64,000 bases of DNA. It comes from Pseudomonas anguilliseptica (GTDB lineage: Bacteria; Pseudomonadota; Gammaproteobacteria; Pseudomonadales; Pseudomonadaceae). This document shows positions 1 to 13,803 of the stretch, piece after piece (position 1 is the stretch's first letter; each line of letters opens with the position of its first letter). The translations under genes were made by a program, and so were the position numbers. A model generated the notes under the pieces. The model ran no database searches. It was not told where the DNA came from and saw only the letters and a list, made by a program, of their open reading frames with translations. The DNA is taken from contig NZ_FNSC01000001.1 in NCBI RefSeq assembly GCF_900105355.1, forward strand, positions 372,001 through 436,000, in the 5' to 3' direction.

Positions 1-2661
1 GTCGGAACGGTCGTGGTAAGCGAGGATATGGCCGTCGGCATTCAGGCCCTGGATCACTGCGAAGAAGGCCTTGAGGTCTTCGGCGTCATCCACATCCGGC
101 GCCTGGGTGCCGAGCTTGCCGTACACCTGAGTCAGGATCGAGGCGCCCATGCGGTTCTGCCCACGACCCAGGTCGATCAGGATCAGGTCGGTTTCGCCCT
201 TGTCCATGCGCAGCTGCGGGGTCAGGGTCTTGCGGATATCGCTGACCGGAGCAAAGCCGGTCACCACCAACGACAGCGGCGAGGTCACGCTCTTGTCCGC
301 GCCTTCGTCGCGCCATTGGGTTTTCATCGACATCGAGTCCTTGCCCACCGGAATGGTGATACCCAGCTCAGGGCACAGCTCCATGCCGACTGCTTTCACG
401 GTGCCGTACAGACGCGCGTCTTCGCCCGGATGGCCAGCAGCGGCCATCCAGTTGGCGGACAGCTTGATATCGGACATCTTCTCGATGCGCGATGCGGCCA
501 GGTTGGTCAGGGTCTCGCCAATCGCCATACGCCCGGATGCCGCAGCATCCAGCAGCGCCAGCGGCGTACGCTCGCCCATGGCCATGGCTTCACCGGTGTA
601 CACGTCGAAGCTAGTGGCAGTCACAGCGCAATCGGCCACCGGCACCTGCCACGGGCCAACCATCTGATCACGAGCTACCAGACCGGTAATGGTACGGTCG
701 CCGATGGTGATCAGAAAGCTCTTGCTGGCCACGACCGGGTGGTGCAGCACGCGGGTTACGGCTTCGTCGATGGCCAGGGTGCCGGCATCGAAATCATCGC
801 CCAGCTCAGCTTCGCGGGCGGCCGAACGGTGCATGCGCGGCGGCTTGCCGAGCAGCACTTCCAGCGGCATGTCCACCGGGGTGTTGGCGAAATGGCTGTC
901 AGTCACGGTCAGGTGGGCTTCTTCAGTGGCCTCACCGACCACGGCAAACGGGCAACGCTCGCGCTCACAGATGGCCTTGAACCGCTCGAAATCGACGGCG
1001 CTGACGGCCAGCACGTAACGCTCCTGGGACTCGTTGCTCCAGATCTCGTGCGGCGCCATGCCTGGCTCGTCATTCGGTACATTACGCAGCTCGAAACGGC
1101 CGCCACGGCCACCGTCGTTGACCAGCTCCGGGAAAGCGTTGGAAATACCGCCGGCGCCAACGTCATGAATAAAGGCGATGGGGTTGTTGTCACCCAGCTG
1201 CCAGCAACGGTCGATCACTTCCTGGCAACGGCGCTCCATTTCCGGGTTCTCGCGCTGCACCGAGGCGAAATCCAGGTCAGCCGAACTGGCACCGGTGGCG
1301 ACCGACGACGCGGCGCCACCACCCAGGCCGATCAGCATGGCTGGGCCGCCGAGCACGATCAGCTTGGCGCCGACGGTGATCTCGCCCTTCTGCACGTGAT
1401 CTGCACGGATGTTGCCCATACCGCCGGCGAGCATGATCGGCTTGTGGTAACCGCGCACTTCTTCGCCGCGCGGGGTCTGGATCGCCTGCTCGAAGGTACG
1501 GAAGTAGCCGGTCAGGGCCGGACGGCCGAATTCGTTGTTGAACGCCGCGCCACCCAGCGGGCCTTCAATCATGATGTCCAGCGCGGTAACAATGCGCTCG
1601 GGCTTGCCGTACGGCACTTCCCAGGGTTGCTCGAAACCAGGGATGTTCAGGTTGGATACGGTGAAACCAGTGAGGCCCGCTTTCGGCTTGGCACCGCGGC
1701 CGGTAGCACCTTCGTCGCGAATCTCGCCGCCGGAACCGGTGGACGCACCGGAGAACGGCGAGATAGCCGTCGGGTGGTTGTGGGTTTCCACCTTCATCAG
1801 GATATGCACGGGCTCCTGGGTCGCGCCGTACTGACGAGTCTCAGGGTCCGGGAAGAAACGACCAGCGACACTGCCGACGATCACCGAGGCGTTGTCCTTA
1901 TAAGCGGACAACACGCCTTCGTTGTGCATCTGGTAGGTGTTCTTGATCATGCCGAACAGGGATTTCTCTTGGCTCTCACCATCGATATCCCAGCTGGCAT
2001 TGAAGATCTTGTGTCGGCAGTGCTCGGAGTTGGCCTGGGCGAACATCATCAGTTCGATGTCGTGGGGGTTGCGCCCCAGACCGTTGAAGCTGGTCACCAG
2101 GTAATCGATTTCGTCTTCGGCCAGGGCCAGACCCAGCTCAACGTTGGCCTTTTCCAGCGCAGCACGACCAGCACCGAGGATGTCCACAGCAGTCAGCGGC
2201 TTGGGCTGAGCGTGGCTGAACAGCGCAGCGGCGCTTTCAAGGTTATCCAGCACCAGCTGGGTCATGCGGTCATGCAGTACGTCGGCAACCTGCTGCGCCT
2301 CGGCGACACTCAGCTCGCCGCTGACGTAGTACGCCAGGCCGCGCTCGATGCGCTGAATCTTCGCCAGGCCGCAATTGCGAGCAATGTCGCTGGCCTTGCT
2401 CGACCAGGGCGAGATGGTGCCAAAGCGCGGAATGGTCAGGAACAGGCGGCCTCTTGGCTCCTGCACCGGCACACTCGGGCCGTATTTCAGCAAACGGGCC
2501 AATACCTGCTCTTCGTCGGCACTTAGTACGCCGGTAACCTCGGCGAAATGCGCAAACTCAGCATACAAGCCGGTGACCGCAGGCACCTTGCTGGTCATTT
2601 GCTCAAGCAGTTTGCCGTGACGGAAAGCAGAAAGGGCGGGAGCGCCGCGCAGGATCAACAT
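1..2661 (-). CDS. purL: Phosphoribosylformylglycinamidine synthase, 3' part beyond the window
   Basis: Catalyses the ATP- and glutamine-dependent conversion of FGAR to FGAM in de novo purine synthesis, in the cytoplasm. The first 887 codons are visible, out of about 1,300 in the large single-chain gammaproteobacterial form; the rest, including the C-terminal glutamine amidotransferase domain, lies beyond the left edge. The start ATG is at 2661-2659, with protein [14 protein letters not shown]. Recognisable family motifs are [17 protein letters not shown] and the glycine-rich stretch after [17 protein letters not shown]. The frame is continuous from the ATG to base 1. A TAGAAT -10-like hexamer lies upstream at about 2702-2707. 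It is divergent from mltF, as in other Pseudomonas. Confidence 0.97.
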   Translation of the reverse strand, partial: MLILRGAPALSAFRHGKLLEQMTSKVPAVTGLYAEFAHFAEVTGVLSADEEQVLARLLKYGPSVPVQEPRGRLFLTIPRFGTISPWSSKASDIARNCGLAKIQRIERGLAYYVSGELSVAEAQQVADVLHDRMTQLVLDNLESAAALFSHAQPKPLTAVDILGAGRAALEKANVELGLALAEDEIDYLVTSFNGLGRNPHDIELMMFAQANSEHCRHKIFNASWDIDGESQEKSLFGMIKNTYQMHNEGVLSAYKDNASVIVGSVAGRFFPDPETRQYGATQEPVHILMKVETHNHPTAISPFSGASTGSGGEIRDEGATGRGAKPKAGLTGFTVSNLNIPGFEQPWEVPYGKPERIVTALDIMIEGPLGGAAFNNEFGRPALTGYFRTFEQAIQTPRGEEVRGYHKPIMLAGGMGNIRADHVQKGEITVGAKLIVLGGPAMLIGLGGGAASSVATGASSADLDFASVQRENPEMERRCQEVIDRCWQLGDNNPIAFIHDVGAGGISNAFPELVNDGGRGGRFELRNVPNDEPGMAPHEIWSNESQERYVLAVSAVDFERFKAICERERCPFAVVGEATEEAHLTVTDSHFANTPVDMPLEVLLGKPPRMHRSAAREAELGDDFDAGTLAIDEAVTRVLHHPVVASKSFLITIGDRTITGLVARDQMVGPWQVPVADCAVTATSFDVYTGEAMAMGERTPLALLDAAASGRMAIGETLTNLAASRIEKMSDIKLSANWMAAAGHPGEDARLYGTVKAVGMELCPELGITIPVGKDSMSMKTQWRDEGADKSVTSPLSLVVTGFAPVSDIRKTLTPQLRMDKGETDLILIDLGRGQNRMGASILTQVYGKLGTQAPDVDDAEDLKAFFAVIQGLNADGHILAYHDRSD

Positions 2662-2714
2662 CGGGGACAGCCTCTGGGAAGGGGTGTACTTTGAGGCCGT
2701 GCATTCTAGACTAA

Positions 2715-4286
<1,572 letters not shown>

Positions 4287-4315
4287 CAGAACCTGCTCAA
4301 AGGCTCGCGAGCTAG

Positions 4316-5507
4316 GGAAACTCTGAATAAGACTTCCTGATTTTGGCAAAATGCCCGGACGCCACCCGCCGAGTTTTCCGATGAAGCAAATGACCTTCGC
4401 CGATGCCGAGTACGCCGGCAAACGCAAGCAGACCCGCAAAGAGTTGTTCCTGATCGAGATGGATCGGGTGGTGCCGTGGAAGGGTTTGATCGCACTGATC
4501 GAACCGTATTACCCCAAGGGTGAAGGCGGTCGGCCGGCCTATCCGCTGATGGCGATGCTACGTGTGCACCTGATGCAGAACTGGTTCGGCTACAGCGACC
4601 CGGCGATGGAAGAAGCGCTGTACGAGACCACTATCCTGCGGCAGTTCGCCGGGCTGAGTCTGGAACGTATCCCCGACGAAACCACCATCCTCAACTTCCG
4701 TCGTCTGCTGGAGAAACATGAGTTGGCTGCCGGCATCCTGGCCGTCATCAATGGCTATCTTGGCGACCGTGGCCTGTCGTTGCGCCAAGGCACCATCGTC
4801 GATGCCACGCTGATCAATGCGCCGAGTTCGACCAAGAACAAGGACGGCAAACGCGACCCAGAGATGCACCAGGCCAAGAAGGGCAACCAATACTACTTCG
4901 GCATGAAGGCGCACATTGGCGTGGATGACGAGTCGGGGCTGGTACACAGCGTGGTAGGCACGGCGGCCAACGTGGCGGATGTCACTCAGGTCGACAAGTT
5001 GCTGCACGGCGAGGAAAACGTGGTGTGCGCCGATGCGGGTTATACCGGCGTCGAAAAGCGCCCCGAACATGATGGGCGCGAGGTGATCTGGCAGGTTGCT
5101 GCCCGCCGCAGCACCTATAAGAAGCTGGGTAAGAGCAGCCCGCTGTACAAAGCCAAACGCAAGATCGAGAAGGCCAAGGCCCAGGTGCGCGCCAAGGTTG
5201 AGCACCCGTTCCGGGTGATCAAGCGTCAGTTCAGTTATGTAAAGACACGCTTCCGTGGCTTGGCCAAGAACACGGCGCAACTGGTGACGCTGTTCGCGCT
5301 GTCGAACCTGTGGATGGCACGCCGACATTTACTGACCAATGCAGGAGAGGTGCGCCTGTAATGCGGGAAATGGCTGCCGCGAGCTACTCGCGGCGGCTAA
5401 AAACACAGAAATGAATGGGTAATCTGATCGTTTTTGATCGATTTGCCGCTTTCAAAATCGGCGGGGGCTGAAGTCAGCCAGAAATACATGGCTACTTCAG
5501 ACCATCC
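4316..5507 (+). mobile_element. IS5-family insertion sequence, complete
   Basis: A 1,192-bp element with imperfect terminal inverted repeats: GGAAACTCTGAATAAG on the left and GGATGGTCTGAAGTAG (inverted) on the right. It is flanked on both sides by CTAG (4312-4315 and 5508-5511), the 4-bp YTAR-type duplication expected of the IS5 group. One intact transposase gene fills it. The target was inside a 141-bp palindromic repeat whose uninterrupted copy elsewhere in the window shows a single CTAG at the same position, so the boundaries are well supported. Confidence 0.93.
4381..5361 (+). CDS. IS5-family transposase
   Basis: A 326-aa DDE transposase that cuts and rejoins the IS ends. The start at MKQMTFADAEYAGK was chosen because this is the common N-terminus of the family; an in-frame ATG at 4351 would add 10 residues. 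The acidic triad is visible as Asp in GTIVDATLINAP, Asp in VVCADAGYTGV, and Glu in VRAKVEHPFRVIKRQF, with the Y-(2)-R-(3)-E-(6)-K-type context around the last. An N-terminal DUF772-like domain (about residues 30-110) precedes the catalytic core. The gene is intact, so the element may still be active. Confidence 0.95.
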   Translation: MKQMTFADAEYAGKRKQTRKELFLIEMDRVVPWKGLIALIEPYYPKGEGGRPAYPLMAMLRVHLMQNWFGYSDPAMEEALYETTILRQFAGLSLERIPDETTILNFRRLLEKHELAAGILAVINGYLGDRGLSLRQGTIVDATLINAPSSTKNKDGKRDPEMHQAKKGNQYYFGMKAHIGVDDESGLVHSVVGTAANVADVTQVDKLLHGEENVVCADAGYTGVEKRPEHDGREVIWQVAARRSTYKKLGKSSPLYKAKRKIEKAKAQVRAKVEHPFRVIKRQFSYVKTRFRGLAKNTAQLVTLFALSNLWMARRHLLTNAGEVRL

Positions 5508-5622
5508 CTAGAGCTATGCAAGGCGAAAACAGGCGAGGACGCGGAGTGTACGAGCTGTACATGAGCATTCCGAGCCTGTTTTTAACGCAGCAGAGCCGAC
5601 GCGCGCAGACTTTGCGCAGGTT

Positions 5623-6105
5623 CTAGCGTTGCTCGCGCCGCGCTTTGAAGAATGCGCTAAGTACCGCCCCACACTCCTCCGCCAACACCCCGCCCTCAAT
5701 CAACACGCGGTGATTGAGAAACGCCTGGCCGAAGAACTGCCCACGACTGATCGCCACCCCGGCTTTGGGTTCAGTCGCGCCATATACCACGCGCTGCACC
5801 CGCGCATGCACAATCAGGCCAGCGCACATGCTGCACGGCTCCAAGGTGACATACAGGGTGCTGCCCGGCAGGCGGTAGTTATCCACGGCTTGCGCGGCGG
5901 CGCGAATCGCCACCATCTCGGCGTGGGCGCTGGGGTCATGGGTGGAGATCGGGCAGTTAAAGCCGCGCCCGACAATCTGGCCATCCTGCACCAGCACTGC
6001 GCCGACCGGCACCTCACCAAGGTCAGCGCCTTCGGCGGCCAGGGCCAGGGCCTCGTGCATAAAGTGCTGATCCTGGCTGCGATCAATGATCAGGGGTTGG
6101 CGCAC
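5623..6105 (-). CDS. tadA: tRNA adenosine(34) deaminase
   Basis: Deaminates the wobble adenosine of tRNA-Arg(ACG) to inosine; normally essential. The 160-aa protein begins with GTG at 6105-6103 (MRQPLIIDRSQDQHF), which matches the usual Pseudomonas N-terminus. A longer ATG start at 6177 would run 70 bp into the upstream gene. Zinc ligands and the catalytic Glu are in PSAHAEMVAI and PCSMCAG. The GTG lies 2 nt after the multicopper oxidase stop, suggesting translational coupling. The TAG stop (5625-5623) lies within the end of palindromic element A. Confidence 0.95.
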   Translation of the reverse strand: MRQPLIIDRSQDQHFMHEALALAAEGADLGEVPVGAVLVQDGQIVGRGFNCPISTHDPSAHAEMVAIRAAAQAVDNYRLPGSTLYVTLEPCSMCAGLIVHARVQRVVYGATEPKAGVAISRGQFFGQAFLNHRVLIEGGVLAEECGAVLSAFFKARREQR

Positions 6106-6107
6106 GC

Positions 6108-7475
6108 TTAAACGACCTCGACTGATGCCATCAGACCGGTTTCCATATGGTCGATCACATGACAGTGGAACATCCACACCCCGGGATTATCGGCGACCAG
6201 CGCGACGCGTGCGCGCTCATTTTTGCCCAGCAGGTAGGTGTCGGTGAAATACGGAATGATCACCTTGCGATCCGAAGCCAGCACCTTGAAGGTCATGCCA
6301 TGCAGGTGGATCGGGTGCTGATACTGGCTGAGGTTGCGCAGCTCGAAGATATAGCTCTTGCCCAACTGCAGGCGAGCAATCGGCCGGTCGGCGCAGGTCT
6401 TGTCATTGATATCCCAGGCCTGACCATTGATCTGCCAGAAGCTGTGCGCCGCGCCCTGGTCCAGGCCGACCGATACCGCACCGGCCCACTCGAAGTTGAA
6501 TTTGACGGTTTGCGCATTAACCAGATCAGGCTCGGCCACCGGATTGGCCGGCAACGCTGGCGGCCACTCACCCGCCCCCTCAACATTTGGCTGCGCGCGC
6601 AGGGTCGCCAAACGCAATGGGCCGTTACGCAGCGACAGTTCTATACCCGCCGCTGGCACCCTCAACCCCAACTCGATACGCATGCCCGGTCCCAGCCAGT
6701 ACTCCTTGCCCAGCGGCCGTGGCTCGACTGGGTTGCCATCCAACGCATAAATGCGCGCATCCGCGCCGGGCAGATTAAGGCGATAGGTCAGGGTGTTATC
6801 CAGATTGATCAGGCGCAGACGCACCACCTGCCCGGCAGGCAGATCCAGGGTCGGCGCATGTTTGCCATTGACCGTACTCAGACGCCCAGGCGTACCACCG
6901 CGAGCCGCTTCGCGTGGCACACTGAAGTTGGTAAAGGCACCCTGCTCATCGATATGCCAGCTCTTCAAGTTCAGCGCGTGGTCATGGCGAAAGCCCGTCG
7001 GCTCGCGCTCTTCGACGATCAGCGCGCCAACCAACCCGCGCCCCAGCTGCTCACCGCTGGCGACATGCGGGTGGTACCAGAAGCTGCCGGCATCAGGGGT
7101 GATGAAGTTGTAGTCGAAGTACTCACCCGGTAGCACCGGCGCCTGCGACACATAAGGCACGCCGTCCATCTCCAGCGGCAGACGGATACCGTGCCAGTGA
7201 ATAGTGGTCGGCACGTCCAGCTTGTTAATAAAGCGCACACGCAAGCGCTCGCCCTGACGACAGCGCAACTCCACACCAGGCGCCTGACCACCATACGCCC
7301 AGGCCGGCGTGCGATACCCCGGCACCAGCTCGATATCCAGCGGCGCGGCGATCAGCTCATAGTCGTGGGTCGCCACATTTTCCGGGCGCCCCAGCCAGTA
7401 GCGCACGCCCCCTCCCATACCGATGACACCTAGACCGGCCAAACTGGCGAGGACCTGCCTGCGCGTTAACTTCAT
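6108..7475 (-). CDS. Tat-exported multicopper oxidase
   Basis: A laccase/CueO/SufI-type multicopper oxidase of 455 aa, predicted periplasmic. The N-terminus MKLTRRQVLASLAGLGVIG is a twin-arginine signal peptide, followed by three cupredoxin-like domains. All four copper-ligand motifs are present: HWHGIRLP, WYHPHV, HPIHLHG and the type 1/3 site HCHVIDHMETGLM. The start at 7475 has AGGTGG 7 nt upstream; a longer frame to 7583 lacks such a site. The substrate is unknown; family members oxidise Cu(I), Mn(II) or phenolics. The oxidase-tadA-guaA neighbourhood is conserved in P. aeruginosa, but here a DUF1326/DUF2182 pair lies between it and guaA. Confidence 0.9.
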   Translation of the reverse strand: MKLTRRQVLASLAGLGVIGMGGGVRYWLGRPENVATHDYELIAAPLDIELVPGYRTPAWAYGGQAPGVELRCRQGERLRVRFINKLDVPTTIHWHGIRLPLEMDGVPYVSQAPVLPGEYFDYNFITPDAGSFWYHPHVASGEQLGRGLVGALIVEEREPTGFRHDHALNLKSWHIDEQGAFTNFSVPREAARGGTPGRLSTVNGKHAPTLDLPAGQVVRLRLINLDNTLTYRLNLPGADARIYALDGNPVEPRPLGKEYWLGPGMRIELGLRVPAAGIELSLRNGPLRLATLRAQPNVEGAGEWPPALPANPVAEPDLVNAQTVKFNFEWAGAVSVGLDQGAAHSFWQINGQAWDINDKTCADRPIARLQLGKSYIFELRNLSQYQHPIHLHGMTFKVLASDRKVIIPYFTDTYLLGKNERARVALVADNPGVWMFHCHVIDHMETGLMASVEVV

Positions 7476-7613
7476 CAACCACCTATGTTCAGCCTGCAGA
7501 GCCCGCACGCAACCTAAGCCCCAACAAACTGGCCAGGGGCTAAACGAGAGAGAGTCGCATTCTATGCGGTAGGCCTGGGCCAAGTCGAACGCCTGGTCGT
7601 CGCAGTCAACTGC

Positions 7614-8375
7614 TCAGGCCGCAGCGCGAATACCTTGCAGCAGCGCCCCCAGCAGCAGTAACACGCCACTCAAGCGGCGCCAGCCGTCGCCCAAGGGTAG
7701 CCACTTCTCAGCCAATACCAACAGGGCCAGCAGCGCCATCCCCCACAGGCTCATGGCACCGACCACCAACAGGAGCAGCATTAGCGCCCAGCAGCATCCC
7801 AAGCAATAAAGACCATGATGCAGGCCAAGGTAGCAGGCACCCGACAACCCCGGCCGCACATGGCGCTGGAGAAAACCCAGCGGGCTCTGACAATGTTGCA
7901 GACAAGCCGCCTTTGTCTGGCTCAGCTGGTACAACCCGGCCAACAACAGCGTCAGCGATCCGAGCCATGGCGGTAGGCGCAACACCATGGGGTCAAGCCA
8001 ACCGAGTTGCTCGCCCACCCCCTGCAGCACCGTCATCAGCAGCGCAAACAAGCTCCACAACAACACATAGACAGCGGTAAACAGCAGCAACTTTGCCAAT
8101 CGCTGACGATCACGCTGCAGGCAACGACGATAGAGCAAGAAGACTGGCAGAGCGGCCGGCAGCATCATGGCCTGCATCATCACGACCCACATCAGCAGGG
8201 CAAAAAGCCCCGCGGGTGCCAACCAGTCAGTGAGCGGCATCTGCATCTCACCCATGGCAGCCATCACCGCCGCCTGCTCAACCTGCCACCACCAGGCTGC
8301 TGCACTCAGCAACAAAATGCAGCTACTGAAGAGCAGCGCGCCGCGATCGACTGGCCTAGCCGCGAATGATGCCAT
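7614..8375 (-). CDS. DUF2182 predicted metal-binding integral membrane protein
   Basis: A 253-aa polytopic inner-membrane protein with about six or seven hydrophobic segments. It has Met-rich stretches (MAAMGEMQMPLTDW; MLWVVMMQAMMLPAA-like) and a Cys/His cluster, CLQHC then GLHHGLYCLGCCWALM, typical of DUF2182. These residues suggest metal binding, but the biochemical role is not established. The chosen ATG at 8375 overlaps the end of the DUF1326 frame by 20 bp, so the two are translationally coupled. DUF1326 and DUF2182 genes are commonly neighbours. About 138 bp separate it from the multicopper oxidase downstream. Confidence 0.85.
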   Translation of the reverse strand: MASFAARPVDRGALLFSSCILLLSAAAWWWQVEQAAVMAAMGEMQMPLTDWLAPAGLFALLMWVVMMQAMMLPAALPVFLLYRRCLQRDRQRLAKLLLFTAVYVLLWSLFALLMTVLQGVGEQLGWLDPMVLRLPPWLGSLTLLLAGLYQLSQTKAACLQHCQSPLGFLQRHVRPGLSGACYLGLHHGLYCLGCCWALMLLLLVVGAMSLWGMALLALLVLAEKWLPLGDGWRRLSGVLLLLGALLQGIRAAA

Positions 8376-8993
8376 TGGGCCCGGTGTGCAGCTCGTAGAG
8401 CAGCGCATTCACCTCGCTGTAGTTCATCGCCACAGCCGCAGTGGTACTGAACGTGCCGCTGACGCAGTCGGCATCAGTAAACTGGAAACCATCTGGCAAG
8501 GCCATGCTCGCACGATGCACTGATCCATCCATGAGATTGCGAATTGGCACGGCCTTGGCGTCAATGGCACCCGGCACCTGGATACTCGCCGTCAGCGCCG
8601 TGCGATCAGTGAATACCTGTACGGGCACGAAGCGGGGTTCATGCATGGTTTCTACCGTGCTGGCAAAGATCGCAAAGAATGCCGTTGACTCCTGCTCCTG
8701 CCCGGAGAGGATGGTCAGTAGCGCGTGGCGCTGCGCGTCGTTTGCACGCTCATCGATAAAGGCCTGGCACTGACCGCGCCCCTCATGAATAGCTCCCGGC
8801 CAGGAAAAAGTGCAGGCCACATGCAGTCGTTTAACGACACATCTGCGAAGTGGCCTTGCTCGATACGGAAGCCAACTGCAGCCTCGCAGTTGCCATTGGT
8901 TGGCGGGGCATTGAATTGGCAGGGGCAGCCATAAGCGCAGTTACATAAATCAACACCGACGCCGTGCAGACGCCAGTCAACATGAGCAGTCAT
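8356..8993 (-). pseudogene. DUF1326 domain protein, broken by a one-base frameshift
   Basis: Two overlapping minus-strand frames together make one DUF1326 protein of about 211 aa. The first (MTAHVDWRLHGVGVDLCNC, with a CxxxC-type Cys cluster CNCAYGCPCQF) runs to about 8806. The second continues as SWPGAIHEGRGQCQAFIDE to the TAG at 8356. They join if the run of five T (five A on the plus strand, about 8803-8807) had six. GAGGAG precedes the ATG at 8993. Function is unknown; the conserved Cys residues and the DUF2182 partner suggest metal handling. It could be a true null, a sequencing error in a homopolymer, or less likely programmed slippage. Confidence 0.8.
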
Positions 8994-9120
8994 GGTCATC
9001 TCCTCACTGGGCAAGAATGCCACTCAATGAGATTAGACCGCACGACAAAGCCCCCGTAGAAGCAATCGATCCTTGAGCCCCTGCACTAATCGAGCAAACG
9101 CATAACCATAAGCGCAGATA

Positions 9121-9150
9121 CGCAAAGGGCAGCCTAAGCTGCCCTTTGCG
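9121..9150 (-). terminator. Terminator after guaBA
   Basis: A perfect 13-bp stem, CGCAAAGGGCAGC, with loop CTAA, starts 9 bp past the guaA stop codon. The arms end in TTT, but there is no long T run on either strand, so strength is uncertain. It also separates guaA from the DUF1326 promoter region. Confidence 0.75.
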
Positions 9151-9158
9151 TTAGTCCA

Positions 9159-10739
9159 TTATTCCCACTCGATGGTCGCAGGCGGCTTGCTCGACACGTC
9201 GTAGGTGACGCGGGAGATGCCTTCGATTTCATTGATGATGCGGCCGCTGACGGTTTCCAGCAGTTCGTAAGGCAGGTGCGCCCAACGTGCGGTCATAAAG
9301 TCGATGGTTTCCACCGCGCGTAGGGCGACAACCCAGGCGTAACGACGGCCGTCGCCGACCACGCCCACCGACTTCACTGGCTGGAACACCACGAAGGCCT
9401 GGCTGACCTTGTGGTACCAGTCGGCCTTGCGCAGCTCTTCAATAAAGATATGGTCGGCACGACGCAGCAGGTCGGCGTATTCCTTCTTCACTTCGCCGAG
9501 GATGCGCACACCCAGGCCCGGACCCGGGAATGGGTGACGGTACACCATGTCGTACGGCAGGCCGAGCTCCAGACCCAGGCGACGCACTTCATCCTTGAAC
9601 AGTTCGCGCAGTGGCTCGACCAGTTTCAGGTTCATTTCTTCCGGCAGCCCCCCGACGTTGTGGTGCGACTTGATCACGTGGGCCTTGCCGCTTTTCGCGC
9701 CAGCCGACTCGATCACGTCCGGGTAGATGGTGCCCTGGGCGAGGAACTTGATGTTGTCCAGCTTGCAGGATTCGGCATCGAACACGTCGATAAAGGTGCG
9801 ACCGATGATCTTGCGCTTCTTTTCCGGATCGGCTTCGCCGGCCAGATTGCCGAGGAACTGCTCTTCGGCGTTGGCACGGATCACCTTGACGCCCATGTTC
9901 TCGGCGAACATGGCCATCACCTGCTCGCCTTCGTGCAGACGCAGCAGGCCGTTGTCGACAAATACGCAGGTCAGCTGATCGCCAATAGCCTTGTGCAACA
10001 GCGCCGCAACCACCGAGGAATCCACACCGCCGGACAGACCGAGCAGTACGTTGGCGCTGCCAACCTGGGCGCGCACGTTGGCGATGGCGTCTTCAACGAT
10101 GTTGGAGGCAGTCCACAGCGCTTCGCAGCCGCAGATTTCCAGAATGAAACGCGAGAGGATGCGACCGCCCTGTTTGGTGTGGGTCACTTCCGGGTGGAAC
10201 TGCACGCCGTAGTAGCCGCGGCTGTCGTCGGCCATGGCGGCGATCGGGCAGCTCGGGGTGCTGGCGAGAATATGGAAGCCGGCCGGCATGGCGGTGACTT
10301 TGTCGCCGTGGCTCATCCACACATCGAGGCCGAACACGCCGTCGTCATCGACGTGGTCTTCGATGCCATTGAGCAGGCGGGCTTTGCCGACGATATCCAC
10401 GCGGGCGTAACCGAACTCACGCAACTCAGAACCTTCAACCTTGCCACCCAGCTGCTCGGCCATGGTCTGCATGCCGTAGCAGATGCCGAACACCGGCACG
10501 CCGAGGTCGAACACGGCTTTCGGCGCGCGTGGGCTGCCGGCTTCGTGCACCGACTCCGGGCCACCGGCGAGAATGATGCCGCGCGGGGCGAAGGCACGGA
10601 TATCCTCGTCGCTCATGTCGAACGGGTGCAACTCGCAATACACGCCGATCTCGCGTACGCGGCGGGCGATCAGCTGGGTGTACTGGGAGCCGAAATCCAG
10701 AATCAGGATGCGGTGAGCGTGGATGTCTTGATGAGCCAT
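9159..10739 (-). CDS. guaA: GMP synthase (glutamine-hydrolysing)
   Basis: Converts XMP to GMP using ATP and glutamine, the last step of guanine nucleotide synthesis. The 526-aa length is typical. An N-terminal class I glutamine amidotransferase domain (about 1-200) has the nucleophile Cys in VFGICYGMQ and the His/Glu pair in [10 protein letters not shown]. The ATP-pyrophosphatase domain follows, with P-loop [16 protein letters not shown] (about residue 235), and then the C-terminal dimerisation domain ending in PATIEWE. It is co-directional with guaB upstream, but 278 bp separate them, mostly filled by a palindromic element. Confidence 0.98.
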   Translation of the reverse strand: MAHQDIHAHRILILDFGSQYTQLIARRVREIGVYCELHPFDMSDEDIRAFAPRGIILAGGPESVHEAGSPRAPKAVFDLGVPVFGICYGMQTMAEQLGGKVEGSELREFGYARVDIVGKARLLNGIEDHVDDDGVFGLDVWMSHGDKVTAMPAGFHILASTPSCPIAAMADDSRGYYGVQFHPEVTHTKQGGRILSRFILEICGCEALWTASNIVEDAIANVRAQVGSANVLLGLSGGVDSSVVAALLHKAIGDQLTCVFVDNGLLRLHEGEQVMAMFAENMGVKVIRANAEEQFLGNLAGEADPEKKRKIIGRTFIDVFDAESCKLDNIKFLAQGTIYPDVIESAGAKSGKAHVIKSHHNVGGLPEEMNLKLVEPLRELFKDEVRRLGLELGLPYDMVYRHPFPGPGLGVRILGEVKKEYADLLRRADHIFIEELRKADWYHKVSQAFVVFQPVKSVGVVGDGRRYAWVVALRAVETIDFMTARWAHLPYELLETVSGRIINEIEGISRVTYDVSSKPPATIEWE

Positions 10740-10772
10740 GGCCGTCTCTCGTAGCGGAATTCACAAATAACT

Positions 10773-10808
10773 CGGGGCTGCCCGTTTTTCTCAACAGCAA
10801 CAGCCCCG
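10773..10808 (-). other. Hairpin in the guaA 5' untranslated region
   Basis: CGGGGCTG and CAGCCCCG form an 8-bp perfect stem with a 20-nt loop, 34 nt upstream of the guaA ATG. It lies between palindromic element C and the gene. It could affect transcript stability or guaA translation; no terminator T run follows. Confidence 0.4.
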
Positions 10809-10826
10809 TGCTTTCCTAATTTTTCC

Positions 10827-11017
10827 AAAAATCGATTTGCCGTGTCGCGAGCGCAGGTCAGGCAAGGCAGCGCCCGATTCCTTCGGGCTCGCTGCATTCA
10901 CCCCATCCATGGGGATCGCGAAAAGAAGCGAGAAAGCGGAGTTGGCTGTAGCCAATGAGCATTTCGAGTTTCTTTTCAACGCAGCATGGCCAAGCGCAGC
11001 AGCGTCAAATCGATTTT

Positions 11018-11020
<3 letters not shown>
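10827..11020. repeat. ERIC-like palindromic element, long variant C, inside guaBA
   Basis: A 194-bp relative of the 141-bp elements. Its ends are inverted repeats: AAAAATCGATTTG at 10827-10839 and its complement at 11006-11018. The core keeps the family layout: CAAGGC, a stem GAAAAGAA/TTCTTTTC, a phrase close to GAGAAAGCGGAG, a central stem TTGGC/GCCAA, ATGAGCAT, and CAACGCAGC. An extra stretch of about 50 bp with two small hairpins (AGCGCCCGA/TCGGGCTCGCT and CCCCAT/ATGGGG) is inserted after CAAGGC. The right end TTTTTTA supplies the TAA stop of guaB on the minus strand. Confidence 0.7.
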
Positions 11021-13754
<2,734 letters not shown>

Positions 13755-13803
13755 TAGGCGCGCTGATCGTTGAGAGGCGCGTCGACAACGTCGCCGAACT
13801 GAC

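Larger units (their letters stand above)
4288..5624. repeat. 141-bp ERIC-like palindromic element, copy A, split by IS5
   Basis: Removing the IS at 4316-5507 and one CTAG copy joins 4288-4315 to 5512-5624 and gives 141 bp, the same length as the intact copy at 52362-52502. The two align base for base across the junction. The ends are inverted repeats starting AGAACCTGCTCAAAG on the left and AGAACCTGCGCAAAG on the right (read inward). Inside are a second stem (AAAACAGGC/GCCTGTTTT) and a central stem (TGTAC/GTACA around GAGCT). The right end TTCTA contains the TAG stop codon of tadA on the minus strand. I do not know a published name for this family. Confidence 0.85.

Noticed and set aside
13..2526. 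Uninterrupted 837-codon plus-strand frame
   Set aside because: It lies wholly antisense to purL; the minus strand encodes recognisable PurL motifs in every part. High-GC codon usage often leaves such open antisense frames.
8796..8812. Programmed -1 frameshift in DUF1326
   Set aside because: The site lacks a proper X-XXY-YYZ heptamer in the zero frame and no stimulating structure was evident; a lost base is simpler.
9411..10754. 447-codon plus-strand frame opposite guaA
   Set aside because: Antisense shadow of guaA; no ribosome site and no domain.
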